Positions 17,186 to 27,028 are shown, counted from the first letter of the stretch. The stretch: DNA of 64,000 nt from CAWJNF01 sp963844235 (GCA_963844235.1 CAWJNF010000004.1:744001-808000); one strand, 5' to 3'. The notes: a model not told the origin generated them from the sequence alone. A program made the numbers and translations.

Positions 17186-19358
17186 TGCGCCGCCGTCGTC
17201 TCCTCCTGCTCTGTCCGCTCGTCGTCGCCGCGCTCGTGACCGTCGGCGTGGCGACCGGCGGCGTCGTCGACACCACACCGCCGGTGATCACAGTGCCGGC
17301 CGACATCACGACGCCCGCCACCAGCCCGAGCGGCGCAGCCGTCGACTACTCGGCGAGCGCCAACGACGATGTCGATGGGCCGCTGACTCCGACGTGCACG
17401 CCGCTCGCCTCCGGCGAAACGTTCCCTGCCGGCGGCACTACCACCATTACCTGTAGCGCCATTGACGCCGCTGGCAACACCGGCTCCGCCCAGTTCAACG
17501 TCTCGGTTACGGCCTATGTCGACGACGTGGACCCGGTGTTCGGCTCGCCGTCTGGGACCACCGTTTTCGACGCCACCGGCACGGCAGGTCAGGAGCCGGT
17601 GCCGTTCACGATCACCGCAACCGACAACGTCGACGCCGATGTCGCGATCGTGTGCACGCCGCCGTCGGGCTCATCGTTCCCGCTCGGCTCCTCGGACGTC
17701 AGTTGCACCGCTACCGACGACTCCGGCAACTCGGCGCAGACCTCTTTCTCCGTCACGGTGCAGGACTCCAGTGCTCCCATCGTCACCCCGCCGTCGAATG
17801 TCGTCGCCGAGGCAACCGGACCGAGTGGGGCCGCGGTGACATACGGGCAGGCGACGGCCGTCGATCCGCCGAGCAACTCGCCGCTGCAAGCGACGTGCAG
17901 CCCACCCTCCGGATCGACGTTCGAGCTGGGCGTCACGAATGTCGTTTGCTCGGCAACCGATGCAGCGAGCCAGACCGGCACGGCACAGTTCACCGTGACC
18001 GTTCAGGACACGACGCCGCCGACGGTTACTGCTCCGTCGGGTCTCACCGTCCAGCCAAGCGGGCCAACCGGCGCGACCGTGACGTACCCCGATGCGTCGG
18101 CGACCGACCTTGTCGGCGTCGTGTCGGGACCGACGTGCTCGCCCGCGTCCGGCTCCGTCTTTCCGATCGGAACCAGCCAGGTCACCTGCACCGCGAGCGA
18201 CGGGGCCGGCAATGCGGGCACCAGCAGCTTCAGCATCTCCGTTCAGGACGCCGAGGCGCCGGTCGTCACCGTTCCCGCGAGCAGGACGGTCGAAGCGAAC
18301 GGGCCGAACGGGGCGATCGTCAACTACGAGACGCCAACCGCTATCGACCTCGTCGACGGGCCGCTGGCACCGAACCTGATCACCTGCTCGAAGCCTTCGG
18401 GCTCGGTCTTCCCGCTCGGCACCACCACGGTGACCTGCTCGGCGACCGACGACGGCGGCCGTACCGGCAGCGCGGCGTTCACGATCACCGTGGTGGACAC
18501 GACGCCGCCGGTGCTCACCGTGCCGGCCGACCTCGCTATCCAGTCGAGTTCCGCCGTCCCGGCAAGCAACTCGGCGATCCAGGACTTCCTCCAGGGCGCG
18601 ACGGCCACCGACATCGTCGACAGACCGTCGCGATGACCCACAACGCCCCCGCGAGCTTCCCGCTCGGGACGACCACCGTCGTCTTCACGGCCGAGGACGA
18701 CAATGGCAACACCACGCAGAAGAGCGCGGTCGTGACGGTCACGAGCCAGCCCGTCGCTCCGCCAGCCGCGGCGGACACGACGCCTCCGGACAACGTCCGC
18801 CGGGTCAAGGCAATCGCGGGCAACCTGTCCGTGGCGATCGCCTGGCGTAAACCTCGCGCGAGGGACTTCCACCACGTCACGATCACGCGCGCGCCTGGAC
18901 GAAACGGCGCGCCCGAGACCCTCGTCTACCGGGGCAAGAAGAAGACGTTTGTCGCGCGCGGGCTCAAAGACGGTGTCGAGTACCGGTTCGTGATCGTCGC
19001 CTACGACGAGGCCGGGAATCGCGCCGCGGGCGTCGCGGTCGTGGTCTTCGCCGAGCAGCAGAACCTCCTCGTACCTGTCAACGGAGCGACGATCAGCGCA
19101 CCAAGGCGCTTCGCCTGGAGGCCGGTCCCGGGCGCTGACTACTACAACATCCAGTTCTGGCACGACGGGAAAAAGCTCTCTTCGTGGCCCGCCAAGCCCA
19201 GGTTCACGCTGCCGGGAAGCTGGCGCTTCGAGGGCAAGGCGCACAAGCTCGTTCCCGGCACCTGGCTGGTCTACGTCTGGGCGGGGTTCGGGACGAAGGC
19301 GGAGGCCAAGTACGGTGAGCTCCATGTCGACGCCACCTTCGTCGTCAGGAGACGCTGA
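17185..19358 (+). CDS. Secreted HYR-repeat and fibronectin-III protein, one frameshift
   Basis: A signal peptide (MRRRRLLLLCPLVVAALVTV) is followed by about five hyalin-repeat (HYR) modules, each with the DTTPPVITVP start and the FPLGTTTVTCSATD pattern. The frame then shifts near 18620 and continues with the rest of the sixth HYR repeat (THNAPASFPLGTTTVVFTAE), a fibronectin-III-like module (NLSVAIAWRKP, then GVEYRFVIVAYDEAGN) and a C-terminal beta domain ending at 19358. HYR proteins are extracellular adhesion or wall proteins. The shift is a one- or two-base indel, either an error or an inactivating mutation. Confidence 0.8.
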
Positions 19359-20316
19359 GCCGGGGCGGGTGCCCGACGTCCTGGTCGTCGGTCGGCTTCT
19401 CGCGGACCTCTACCCGAACCAGCTCGAGACTCCGCTCGCCGAGGTCGGGAGCTTCACGCGCTTCGTCGGGGGCTTCGCCGGCAACGTCGCAACCGGGCTT
19501 GCCCGCCTCGGTGTCCGGGCGCGCATTCTGAGCCGGGTCGGCGACGACGGCCACGGCGAGTTCTGCCGCGCGTTCCTCGAGGGGGAAGGCGTGGACACGA
19601 GCTGGCTCGGGGTCGACGCCACGTACCGCACCGGGCTTGCGTTCTGCGAGGCGTGGCCGCCCGACCACTTCCCGATCACGTACTACCGCACCCCGACCTG
19701 CCCGGACTGGGAGATCGCCCTCGCCGACTTCTCCATGGACGACGCCCGCGCGATCCCGTGGTGCCTCCTGACCGGAACGGGACTCGCGCGCTCGCCGAGC
19801 CGGGATGTCCACTTCGCGCTTGCCGAGGAACGAGCCGACGCCCAGACCGTGCTCGACCTCGACTGGCGCTCGATGCTGTGGGACGGGACGAGCACGTACC
19901 GCACCTACGTGCGCGCGCTCGCTCCGTTCGTCGACCTCGTCATCGGCAACGAGAGCGAGTTCGAAGCTGCGTTCGGGCGCGACCCACTCGAAGCCGCCCG
20001 CGGCGTGCTCGCTCTCGGCCCCCGCATCGCGATTCTGAAGCGCGGCGGCGCCGGGGTGCGGGCGATCACGGCGGAGGGAGAGGAGGACATCCCGGGCCTC
20101 CCCGTGGAGGTGGTCAACGGCCTCGGCGCCGGGGACGCCTTCTGCGCCTCGCTGCTCGACGGGCTCCTGCGCGGCGACCCGCTCGAGGAAGCCTGCCGCC
20201 GCGGCAACGCCGCCGGCGCGATCGTGGCGAGCCGCCTCTCGTGCTCACTCGCCATGCCGGCTCGGGACGAGGTCGACCAGCTGCTCTCGACAGGCGTCGT
20301 GCCCTCGGAGGGGTAG
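19315..20316 (+). CDS. iolC: PfkB-family sugar kinase, IolC-like (5-dehydro-2-deoxygluconokinase)
   Basis: 333 residues with both ribokinase signatures: GGFAGNVATGLARLG near residue 52 and the anion-hole/catalytic NGLGAGDAFCASLLDG near residue 280. The DLDWRSMLW and FVDLVIGNESEFE segments resemble IolC, which phosphorylates 5-dehydro-2-deoxygluconate in inositol catabolism. No other iol gene is nearby, so another sugar acid remains possible. The start is GTG 19315 or ATG 19324; either overlaps the 3' end of the HYR gene by 35-44 bases. Confidence 0.75.
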   Translation: MSSMSTPPSSSGDAEPGRVPDVLVVGRLLADLYPNQLETPLAEVGSFTRFVGGFAGNVATGLARLGVRARILSRVGDDGHGEFCRAFLEGEGVDTSWLGVDATYRTGLAFCEAWPPDHFPITYYRTPTCPDWEIALADFSMDDARAIPWCLLTGTGLARSPSRDVHFALAEERADAQTVLDLDWRSMLWDGTSTYRTYVRALAPFVDLVIGNESEFEAAFGRDPLEAARGVLALGPRIAILKRGGAGVRAITAEGEEDIPGLPVEVVNGLGAGDAFCASLLDGLLRGDPLEEACRRGNAAGAIVASRLSCSLAMPARDEVDQLLSTGVVPSEG

Positions 20317-20319
20317 GGC

Positions 20320-21450
20320 TCAGGCGTACGCGAGCCGGAGGAGGTCGGCGTAGGTCGAAAAGGCTCCACGGCCGGTTCGAGCGCAGCCCACCCGGACTCG
20401 TACCTCTCCGTCGCCGGACCTCCGGCTCACGTGCTCGGGAGCGGCGCTCGCAAGCGTAAGGCCGATCTCACGCACCCTCTTGCCGACGCTCCGTGTATCG
20501 AGCGCGACCCACCTTCCGTGCGCGGTGTTCCACAGCGCGACCGTTTGAGTGCAGGGACGGGAGCTCGAGGCCCTGTAGGTCAGCCTGAGCATGCCGATCG
20601 ACTCGGGCACCGGAGCGAAGGTCGCGATCCAGGCGATCCGGCGCGACCGGGAGCGAACGGCGAGTCGGTCCGAGTCGTTGGCGGCGAGGCTCGTGACGCC
20701 GCCTGCTTGCAGGCTACCCGCGCGGATCGCGAACGAGCGGGGGCGCAGCTCGGCCGGCCCAGCCTCGGGTGGAGCCGGCTCCTCGACGGGCGCGCCGGCA
20801 GGGGGCGAGGGTCCCGGCGACGGCCCCGGAGTGGGAGCCGGGCCTGCAGGCGGCCCGGGCGGCGAGGGCGAGGGAGCCGGCGTCGGCGCAGGCGACTGAG
20901 GAGGCGGCGGTGACGGCGGAGGAATACTCGATCCGCCGCCGGTGCCGAGGTTCTGGGCCCAGTACATCGTGCCGCCGGAAGCTGCCGCGGCGCCGACGCC
21001 GATCGCCGTGAAGCCGGGGTTCTCGATGTTGGCGCGATGCCCGGGCGAGGCGAGCCAGCCGGCCATCACAGCCTCCGGAGTGGGATAGCCGTACGCGACG
21101 TTCTCGCCCCACGCCTCGCTCGTGTACCCGCACGCCTCGAGCCGCTGACCCACGCTGCGAGCGACCGGCGGGGCCGGGTCGCTGTGCTGCATGTAACCGT
21201 AGCGCGCCATGTGCCGTGCCTTCCAGTCGGCGGAGCTCGCCAGAGAGCCGGACACCTGCAGAAGGGCGAGCCCGAGCTGGCCGCGATGCTCGTTCACGAG
21301 CTCGACGACGCGTGCGGCGGAGGTCGCGTCAGAGGCCGGCCAGTCCGCGGCGGGGGAGCAGTCCCCGACAGCGCCCGCGTTGCTCGGCGCGGCAGCGACG
21401 ATCGCCACGAGCGTGGAAAGAAGAGCGAGAAGGCGAGTCGCGAATCCCAC
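20320..21450 (-). CDS. Secreted CAP-domain (SCP/PR-1-like) protein
   Basis: About 376 residues. A signal peptide (LLALLSTLVAIVAAAPSNAG) precedes a CAP domain with VVELVNEHRGQLGLALL, YMQHSDPAPP, EAWGENVAYGYPTPEAVMAG and GHRANIENPGFTAIGVG, holding the two His and two Glu of the CAP cavity. A Pro-rich linker and a C-terminal beta domain (LRLTYRASSSRPC) follow, the latter unassigned. The start is GTG 21450; a TTG three codons upstream is equally possible. Four palindrome copies lie upstream. The function of bacterial CAP proteins is unclear. Confidence 0.8.
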   Translation of the reverse strand: MGFATRLLALLSTLVAIVAAAPSNAGAVGDCSPAADWPASDATSAARVVELVNEHRGQLGLALLQVSGSLASSADWKARHMARYGYMQHSDPAPPVARSVGQRLEACGYTSEAWGENVAYGYPTPEAVMAGWLASPGHRANIENPGFTAIGVGAAAASGGTMYWAQNLGTGGGSSIPPPSPPPPQSPAPTPAPSPSPPGPPAGPAPTPGPSPGPSPPAGAPVEEPAPPEAGPAELRPRSFAIRAGSLQAGGVTSLAANDSDRLAVRSRSRRIAWIATFAPVPESIGMLRLTYRASSSRPCTQTVALWNTAHGRWVALDTRSVGKRVREIGLTLASAAPEHVSRRSGDGEVRVRVGCARTGRGAFSTYADLLRLAYA

Positions 21451-21514
21451 GGCCCTGAGCAACGCATCGGCCCACGCCTGCGGCCGGCGCCAGCCCCCGT
21501 ACGAGGGAACATGG

Positions 21515-21671
21515 AGGGCCGGATGAGATCCGGCCCTACACCCGGACGACCGCGTCAAGGGCCGGATGAGATCCCCCGCCAGACGGCGGACGTCGTAGTC
21601 GTAGGGGCCGCATCTCATGCGGCCCGCCGTATGGAGGGGACGTTGAGGGCCGGATGAGATCCGGCCCCTAC
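21515..21671. repeat. REP-like palindrome cluster A (4 copies)
   Basis: Copies at 21515-21539 (GGGCCGGATGAGATCCGGCC core), 21559-21577 (degenerate), 21601-21625 (GGGGCCGCATCTCATGCGGCC variant, both arms changed together) and 21645-21671. The last supplies the TAG stop of the ABC exporter gene (21668-21670). Compensating arm changes indicate selection or copying as a hairpin. Confidence 0.8.
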
Positions 21672-23488
21672 AGCGCTGCGAGCGCGTCCTCGGCCCTGGC
21701 GTCGCGCGCCACAAGGCCCGCGTAGCGCCCGCCCAGCGCCATCAGCTCCTCGTGCGTGCCACGCTCGACCGGCCGCCCGCCGTCGAGGACGACGATCTGG
21801 TCGGCGTTGCGAACGGTGGAGAGGCGGTGGGCAATCGCGACCGTCGTTCGTCCCTCTTCGAGTCGCTCGAGCGCTTCCTGGACGAGCCGCTCGGTTTGCG
21901 TGTCGAGCGCGCTCGTCGCCTCGTCGAGGACGAGGATCGGCGGGTTGCGGAGAACCGTGCGGGCAATCGCGATGCGCTGCTTCTCGCCCCCGGAGAAGCG
22001 GTAGCCGCGCTCGCCGACCACCGTGTCGTAGCCCTCCGGGAGGGCCGCGATCACGTGGTGGATCTGCGCCGCACGCGCCGCCTCCTCGACCTCCCCGTCG
22101 GTCGCGTCGGGCCGCGCGAAGCGGAGGTTCTCCCGCACCGAAGCGTGGAACAGGTACGTCTCCTGCGAGACGACACCCACCAGCCGGGCCAGGGCCTCGA
22201 ACGAGAGGTCGCGTACGTCGATTCCGTCGATCGTGACCGCTCCGTGCTCGGCGTCGTAGAGTCGGGCCACGAGGTAGCCGGCGGTCGTCTTGCCCGAGCC
22301 CGTCTCCCCCACGATCGCGGTAGTCGTGCCGGGCGGCACCGTGAACGAGACGTCCTCGAGCGTCCACGGACCGTTGTCGCCGTAGCGAAACCAGACATCC
22401 TGGAACGCGAGCTCGCCCTGCGGATCGTCCAGCGCGCGAGGCCTCTCGGGCTCGTCGATGTCGACCTCGAGGTCGAGGTACTCGAAGACGCGATCGAAGA
22501 GCGCGAGCGAGGTCTGCACGTCGAGCTGGACGTTGAGGAGCCCCTGGATCGGCCAGAACAGGCGCGTCTGGAGCGTCGTGAACGCGACGACCGTTCCGAC
22601 GGTGATGGTGGGACCGATGAAGCTCTGGCCGGCGAGCCAGTACACGGCGGCCGGCATGATCGCGAAGCTCATCTGGATCGACGCCATCATCCAACGGCCC
22701 GCCATGCGCTGGCGTACCTCCAGCTCGGCCAGCCGGCCCGACTCGCCCTCGAACCGCTCGGCGAGCTCCGTCGAGCGGCCCATCGTCTTGCCGAGCAGGA
22801 TGCCGGAGACGGAAAGCGACTCCTGCACGAGGCTCGACATGTCCGCCATGGTCGCCTGGCGGGTGGAGGCGATGCGCTTGCGCTCCCTGCCGACCCGCTG
22901 CGTGAGCCAGACGAAGAGCGGCAGGAGGCCGAGCGAGAACAGCGCCAGCCGCCAGTCGAGCGCGAACATCGCGATGACCGTGGCGAGCACCGTGGTCACG
23001 TTCGAGACGATCGAGGTCGCCGTCGACGTCACCACGGTCTGCACGCCGCCTATGTCGTTCGCGATCCGCGACTGCACCTCTCCCGTTCGCGTCCGCGTGA
23101 AGAATGCGAGCGAGAGCCGCTGCAGGTGGCGGTAGACGGCTGTGCGCAGATCGTGCATGACCCTCTGGCCGACCTGGTTCGAGAGCAGCGTCTGGTAGAC
23201 GCCGACTACGCCGGTGATGACGGCGGCCCCGATCATCCCGAGCACCAGCCAGGTGAGGGCGGCCGAGTCCCGGTTCGGGAGCGCGTCGTCCAGGATCTCG
23301 CGGAGCAGGAACGGAGAGACGACACCGACCGCCGCCGACAGCAGGATCAGCGCGCCGACGGCGGCGAGGCGTGCCCGGTAGGGCCGGAAGAGGCGAATCG
23401 CACGCCGCAGGTTCGCCTGGCGCACAGCCGGGTCAGCCGGCCGTTGCGCCAGTTGCTCGGGGTCGTCAGTCGGGGAATAGCGTGCCAC
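21668..23488 (-). CDS. ABC exporter, fused membrane and ATPase domains (MsbA/multidrug type)
   Basis: 606 residues. The N-terminal ABC type-1 exporter domain has six helices (first about residues 38-60). The ATPase half has Walker A GETGSGKT, signature FSGGEKQRIAIARTVL, Walker B ILVLDEATSALD and switch His in IAHRLSTV, all intact. It should act as a homodimer exporting lipids or hydrophobic compounds; the substrate is unknown. The start is GTG 23488. It is divergent from lon with 67 bases between them. Its TAG lies inside a REP-like palindrome. Confidence 0.92.
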   Translation of the reverse strand: MARYSPTDDPEQLAQRPADPAVRQANLRRAIRLFRPYRARLAAVGALILLSAAVGVVSPFLLREILDDALPNRDSAALTWLVLGMIGAAVITGVVGVYQTLLSNQVGQRVMHDLRTAVYRHLQRLSLAFFTRTRTGEVQSRIANDIGGVQTVVTSTATSIVSNVTTVLATVIAMFALDWRLALFSLGLLPLFVWLTQRVGRERKRIASTRQATMADMSSLVQESLSVSGILLGKTMGRSTELAERFEGESGRLAELEVRQRMAGRWMMASIQMSFAIMPAAVYWLAGQSFIGPTITVGTVVAFTTLQTRLFWPIQGLLNVQLDVQTSLALFDRVFEYLDLEVDIDEPERPRALDDPQGELAFQDVWFRYGDNGPWTLEDVSFTVPPGTTTAIVGETGSGKTTAGYLVARLYDAEHGAVTIDGIDVRDLSFEALARLVGVVSQETYLFHASVRENLRFARPDATDGEVEEAARAAQIHHVIAALPEGYDTVVGERGYRFSGGEKQRIAIARTVLRNPPILVLDEATSALDTQTERLVQEALERLEEGRTTVAIAHRLSTVRNADQIVVLDGGRPVERGTHEELMALGGRYAGLVARDARAEDALAAL

Positions 23489-23503
23489 GAATGTCGTTTT
23501 TCA

Positions 23504-23521
23504 TGGTACAGTCCTGGTACA
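23504..23521. promoter_or_regulatory. Direct repeat in the ABC exporter-lon divergent promoter
   Basis: TGGTACA-gtcc-TGGTACA, two identical heptamers with an 11-bp period, on one face of the helix between two divergent starts. This is typical spacing for a regulator site. The regulator is unknown. Confidence 0.4.
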
Positions 23522-23555
23522 TCGCACAGAAAATCTGATAGGGAGTGACTTAAGC

Positions 23556-25850
23556 TTGACTCCACTTCTGCTCGTTCCGCTCGAAGACGTCATCGTCTTC
23601 CCGAACATGACCGTCACGCTGCCCGTCGACGTCGGCAACGAGGAGCGCGTGGTGCTCGTTCCCGTGCACGAGGGCGAGTACGGGAGCGTCGGCACTGTCG
23701 CCGAGGTCGCCGATCGCGTACGTCTGCCCGGCGGCGGCAGGGCGGTCACCCTGACCGGCCTCCACCGTGGCGTCGCGGGCGCCGCCCATACCGATGCCGA
23801 AGGCAAGCTGCGCGTCCAGGTCGAGGAGCGACCCGACCCGGAGGACGTGCGGGACGACCGCGTCCGCGAGCTCGAGCGTGAGTACCGCGCCGTCGTGGAG
23901 GAGCTCCTCGAGCTGCGCGGTGACGACGGGCGCATCGCGGCATTCGTTCGCTCGATCACCGAGCCCGGCGCCCTCGCCGACACGACCGGCTACGCGCCCG
24001 ACGTCTCGTTCGAGCAAAAGTCCGAGCTGCTCGCGACCCTCGACGTCCGCGAGCGACTCGAGCTCGCCCTCACCATCCAGCGCGAGCGCCTGGCCGAGAT
24101 GCAGGTGCGCCGCCGCATCCGCGAGGACGTCGACTCCGGCGTCCAGCAGCAGCAGCGCGAGTACATCCTGCGCCGCCAGCTCGACTCGATCCGCAAGGAG
24201 CTAGGCGACGACGACGCGTCCGTCGTCGATGAGTACCGCGCCAAGATCGCCGAGGCCGAAATGCCGGAGGCCGTGACCGAGCAGGCCGAGCGCGAGCTCG
24301 GCCGCCTCGAGCGCATCGGCGAGCAGTCGCCCGAGGCCTCCGTCATCCGCGGCTACCTCGACTGGTTGCTCGCCGTGCCATGGTCGAAGCGCTCGGAGGA
24401 GCGGCTCGACCCGACGCACGCGCGGCAGATCCTCGACGAGGACCACTACGGCCTCGAGGACGTGAAGGACCGCGTCGTCGAGTACCTCGCCGTGCGCAAG
24501 CTGCGGCAGGAGCGTGGCATCACAGAGGACAAGCGTTCCGGCGCCATCCTCACCCTCGTCGGACCTCCGGGCACCGGCAAGACGTCCATCGGCGAGTCGA
24601 TCGCCCGCGCGCTCGGCCGCGAGTTCGTCCGCATGTCGCTCGGCGGCGTCCGCGACGAGGCAGAGATCCGCGGTCACCGGCGCACGTACATCGGCGCGCT
24701 GCCGGGACGGCTCGTCCGGGCGCTGCGCGACGCCGGGACGATGAACCCCGTGATCATGCTCGACGAGGTGGACAAGGTCGGCGCCGACTGGCGCGGCGAC
24801 CCCTCCTCGGCGCTGCTCGAGGTGCTCGATCCGGCCCAGAACCACTCGTTCCGCGACCACTACCTCGACGTGGAGCTCGACCTCTCGGAGGTCGTCTTCA
24901 TCGCCACGGGAAACCTCACGGACACGATTCCGGGCCCGCTGCTCGACCGCATGGAGATCATCCGCTTCGACGGCTACACGGTCGACGAGAAGGTCGCCAT
25001 CGCGCGCGGCTACCTCTGGCCGCGGCAGCGCGAGCGCAACGGCCTCCTCGAGGACGAGGTCGTAAGCGACGACTTGATCCTGGAGACGATCGTCGCCGAG
25101 TACACCCGCGAGGCAGGCGTCCGGCAGCTCGAGCGCGAGATCGGCAAGGTCCTGCGAAAGGTCGCCACGAAGGTGGCGGGAGGCACTGCCGCGACCCCGG
25201 TCACGATCGATCTCGACGCGGTCCGCGACGCGCTGGGGCGCCAGAAGTTCTTCCAGGAGGCCGCCGAGCGGACGGCCGTGCCAGGTGTCGCGACCGGACT
25301 GGCGGTGACCGGCACCGGCGGGGACGTGCTCTTCGTCGAGGCGACGGTCATGAAGGGGACGGACAACGGTCTCGTCCTGACGGGCCAGCTCGGCGACGTG
25401 ATGAAGGAGTCCGCACGCATCGCCCTCTCGTACGTCCGCGCTCACGCGCACGAGCTCGGCATCGACGAGTCGGCCTTCGAGGACGCGACATTCCACGTCC
25501 ATGTCCCGGCGGGCGCGATCCCGAAGGACGGCCCCAGCGCCGGCATCACGATGGCGACCGCGCTCGCGTCGCTCCTGACCGGCCGACCGGTGAAGCACAC
25601 CGTCGGCATGACGGGCGAGATCACGCTCCAGGGCCGCGTGCTGCAGATCGGCGGGCTGAAGCAGAAGGTGCTCGCAGCTCACACAGCTGGGCTGACCGAC
25701 GTGATCCTGCCCGAGCGCAACCGCGCCGATCTCGACGACGTGCCGGAGAAGGTGCGCGACGAGCTCGCCTTCCATCCCGTCATGAGCCTCGGCGAGGTCC
25801 TCGAGCTCGCGCTCGAGCCCGTGCCCACGTCGAACGTCACGCTGCCGTAG
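23556..25850 (+). CDS. lon: Lon ATP-dependent protease
   Basis: 764 residues with the full LonA layout. The N-terminal substrate domain begins LLLVPLEDVIVFPNMTVTLP. The AAA+ module has Walker A GPPGTGKT (about 336-343), Walker B MLDEVDK and the arginine-finger region. The protease domain has catalytic Ser661 in PKDGPSAGIT and Lys704 in GGLKQKVLAA. It degrades misfolded and regulatory proteins in the cytoplasm. The start is TTG 23556, supported by AGGGAG nine bases upstream and by the family N-terminus. A strong terminator follows directly. Confidence 0.97.
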   Translation: MTPLLLVPLEDVIVFPNMTVTLPVDVGNEERVVLVPVHEGEYGSVGTVAEVADRVRLPGGGRAVTLTGLHRGVAGAAHTDAEGKLRVQVEERPDPEDVRDDRVRELEREYRAVVEELLELRGDDGRIAAFVRSITEPGALADTTGYAPDVSFEQKSELLATLDVRERLELALTIQRERLAEMQVRRRIREDVDSGVQQQQREYILRRQLDSIRKELGDDDASVVDEYRAKIAEAEMPEAVTEQAERELGRLERIGEQSPEASVIRGYLDWLLAVPWSKRSEERLDPTHARQILDEDHYGLEDVKDRVVEYLAVRKLRQERGITEDKRSGAILTLVGPPGTGKTSIGESIARALGREFVRMSLGGVRDEAEIRGHRRTYIGALPGRLVRALRDAGTMNPVIMLDEVDKVGADWRGDPSSALLEVLDPAQNHSFRDHYLDVELDLSEVVFIATGNLTDTIPGPLLDRMEIIRFDGYTVDEKVAIARGYLWPRQRERNGLLEDEVVSDDLILETIVAEYTREAGVRQLEREIGKVLRKVATKVAGGTAATPVTIDLDAVRDALGRQKFFQEAAERTAVPGVATGLAVTGTGGDVLFVEATVMKGTDNGLVLTGQLGDVMKESARIALSYVRAHAHELGIDESAFEDATFHVHVPAGAIPKDGPSAGITMATALASLLTGRPVKHTVGMTGEITLQGRVLQIGGLKQKVLAAHTAGLTDVILPERNRADLDDVPEKVRDELAFHPVMSLGEVLELALEPVPTSNVTLP

Positions 25851-25856
25851 CGGCTT

Positions 25857-25889
25857 GCGGGAGGCCCGGTGTCGCACCGGGCCTCCCGC
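25857..25889 (+). terminator. Terminator hairpin after lon
   Basis: A perfect 14-bp stem (GCGGGAGGCCCGGT and complement) with a 5-nt loop, seven bases after the lon stop. There is no T-run, as is common in GC-rich actinobacteria. It may also stop convergent transcription from the calcium-binding-repeat gene. Confidence 0.75.
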
Positions 25890-25994
25890 TATCAGGACTG
25901 AGAGCAGCTTCTTCATCGTCGTCTCCTTTTCGTCGTTCGAGGCGAGTGAGTGGTGCGGGTCCAGGGCTCCCGCAGCCCCGCACACTTCGCGAGC

Positions 25995-26348
25995 TCAGAT
26001 CTCGCAGTTGAGCTCGAACTCGCCGTCGCAAAGGTCGGCCCCGTTGCCGCCGTTCAGCTCGTCGAAGCCGGGCCCGCCGAAGAGGCGGTCATTGCCGTTG
26101 CCGCCGAACAGGACGTCGTCGCCGGTGTGGCCGAAGATGATGTCGTTGCCGCCCATGCCCGAGATGTGGGCGCGGCCGCCGAAGCCGCAGATGACGTCGG
26201 GGCCGGGAGTGCCGACGAGCAGGTCTGCCCCAGGGCCGCCCAGGATCGTGCAGGGCGGGTACGCCGCGACGGGGAGGCCGGCACCGGCGCCGGCGGGCCC
26301 GACGAGCGCCGCCACGACGAGGGCGAGAGGGAGAAGCTAGCGGATCAT
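25995..26348 (-). CDS. Secreted RTX-like calcium-binding repeat protein with an in-frame TAG at codon 4
   Basis: GGAGGAAACC precedes ATG 26348, then Ile-Arg, then TAG (26337-26339), then LLPLALVVAALVGPAGAGAG in the same frame, an obvious signal peptide cut by the stop. The mature part (about 90 residues) has hemolysin-type GGxGxDxxx repeats such as GMGGNDIIFGHTGDDVLFGG, which bind calcium. TAG is one base from TGG (Trp). Either the gene is freshly inactivated, the base is wrong, or translation starts at GTG 26315 with a shortened signal. It is paralogous to the next gene upstream. Confidence 0.75.
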
Positions 26349-26368
26349 GGTTTCCTCCTTCGTTCGGT

Positions 26369-26408
26369 GTTGACGACGCTGAAACCCGCGGGATGCCGAT
26401 TCCTTACG
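26369..26408 (-). promoter_or_regulatory. Shared promoter-like motif upstream of RTX-like gene 1
   Basis: On the minus strand CGTAAGGAAT, then 10 bases, then GCGGGTTTCA and CGTCGTCAAC, about 20 bases before the ribosome binding site. It matches the element at 46415-46455 almost base for base and the one at 27071-27097 more loosely. The GGAAT/GGAAC part is typical of ECF sigma -35 boxes. Confidence 0.45.
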
Positions 26409-26482
26409 CTCGTCGACAGATGCGAAGGGGGCGGACACTCGCCCGCCCCCTTCTTGCCTTTCGCACGCCGGAATCGAGCGAA

Positions 26483-27028
26483 TCAGCTCGCCACCGGCTC
26501 GCACCCGACGACGGCGTCGCCGACGTCGGACGCGCAGGCATCGACGCCCGAGCCGCCCGACACGGCGTCGCCGCCCGCGCCGTCGAAGGCGAACAGCACG
26601 TCGTTCCCCGCCTCGCCGCGGTGCGTGTCGCTCTGAGGGCCGCCGCTCACATCGTCGTTGCCGGCCTGACCGTTTAGCCAGTCGTGGCCCGTGGAACCGA
26701 GTAGCCGATCGTCGCCCGAGTCGCCGTAGGCGATGTCGTTGCCGGCGCCGGCGCTGACGTAGTCGTGCCCGTCGCCTGCGCAGATCGTGTCGTTGCCGCC
26801 GAGCGCGACGATCGAGTCGTTCCCGCTGCGGGCGACGATGACGTCGGCCTCGGGCGTGCCGATGAGGAAGTCGGCGCCCGCGCTGCCGACGATGGTCGCG
26901 GGCTTGCCCTCGCAGGTCCACTGGCTCGGCGCGAAGCCGGCGAGCGCAGCGCCGGCGAGGGCGGCGGCCGCCGCAGCGGTGGCGAGCGCGATCGCCGAGC
27001 GGCTGCGGAGGGAGGTACAGCGGAACAT
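26483..27028 (-). CDS. Secreted RTX-like calcium-binding repeat protein
   Basis: 181 residues. The signal peptide (SAIALATAAAAAALAGAALA) is followed by tandem nonapeptide repeats of the hemolysin calcium-binding type: GSAGADFLIGTPEADVIVA, GGNDTICAGDGHDYVSAGAG and GNDIAYGDSGDDRLLGSTG. It ends with a Cys-containing VGCEP tail like its neighbour's. ATG 27028 has AAAGGAG upstream. It lies upstream of a damaged paralogue on the same strand, each with its own promoter-like motif. Confidence 0.85.
   Translation of the reverse strand: MFRCTSLRSRSAIALATAAAAAALAGAALAGFAPSQWTCEGKPATIVGSAGADFLIGTPEADVIVARSGNDSIVALGGNDTICAGDGHDYVSAGAGNDIAYGDSGDDRLLGSTGHDWLNGQAGNDDVSGGPQSDTHRGEAGNDVLFAFDGAGGDAVSGGSGVDACASDVGDAVVGCEPVAS

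Noticed and set aside
24201..25985. Long open frames antisense to lon, the ABC exporter, aceK, icd and the amine oxidase
   Set aside because: They are GC-bias shadows opposite well-supported genes, rich in Arg/Gly/Ala with no family features.
26337..26339. Pyrrolysine or other recoding at the in-frame TAG of the RTX-like gene
   Set aside because: The TAG is at codon 4 in a signal peptide, which is not a catalytic site; no Pyl context is known for such proteins. A point mutation or error is simpler.
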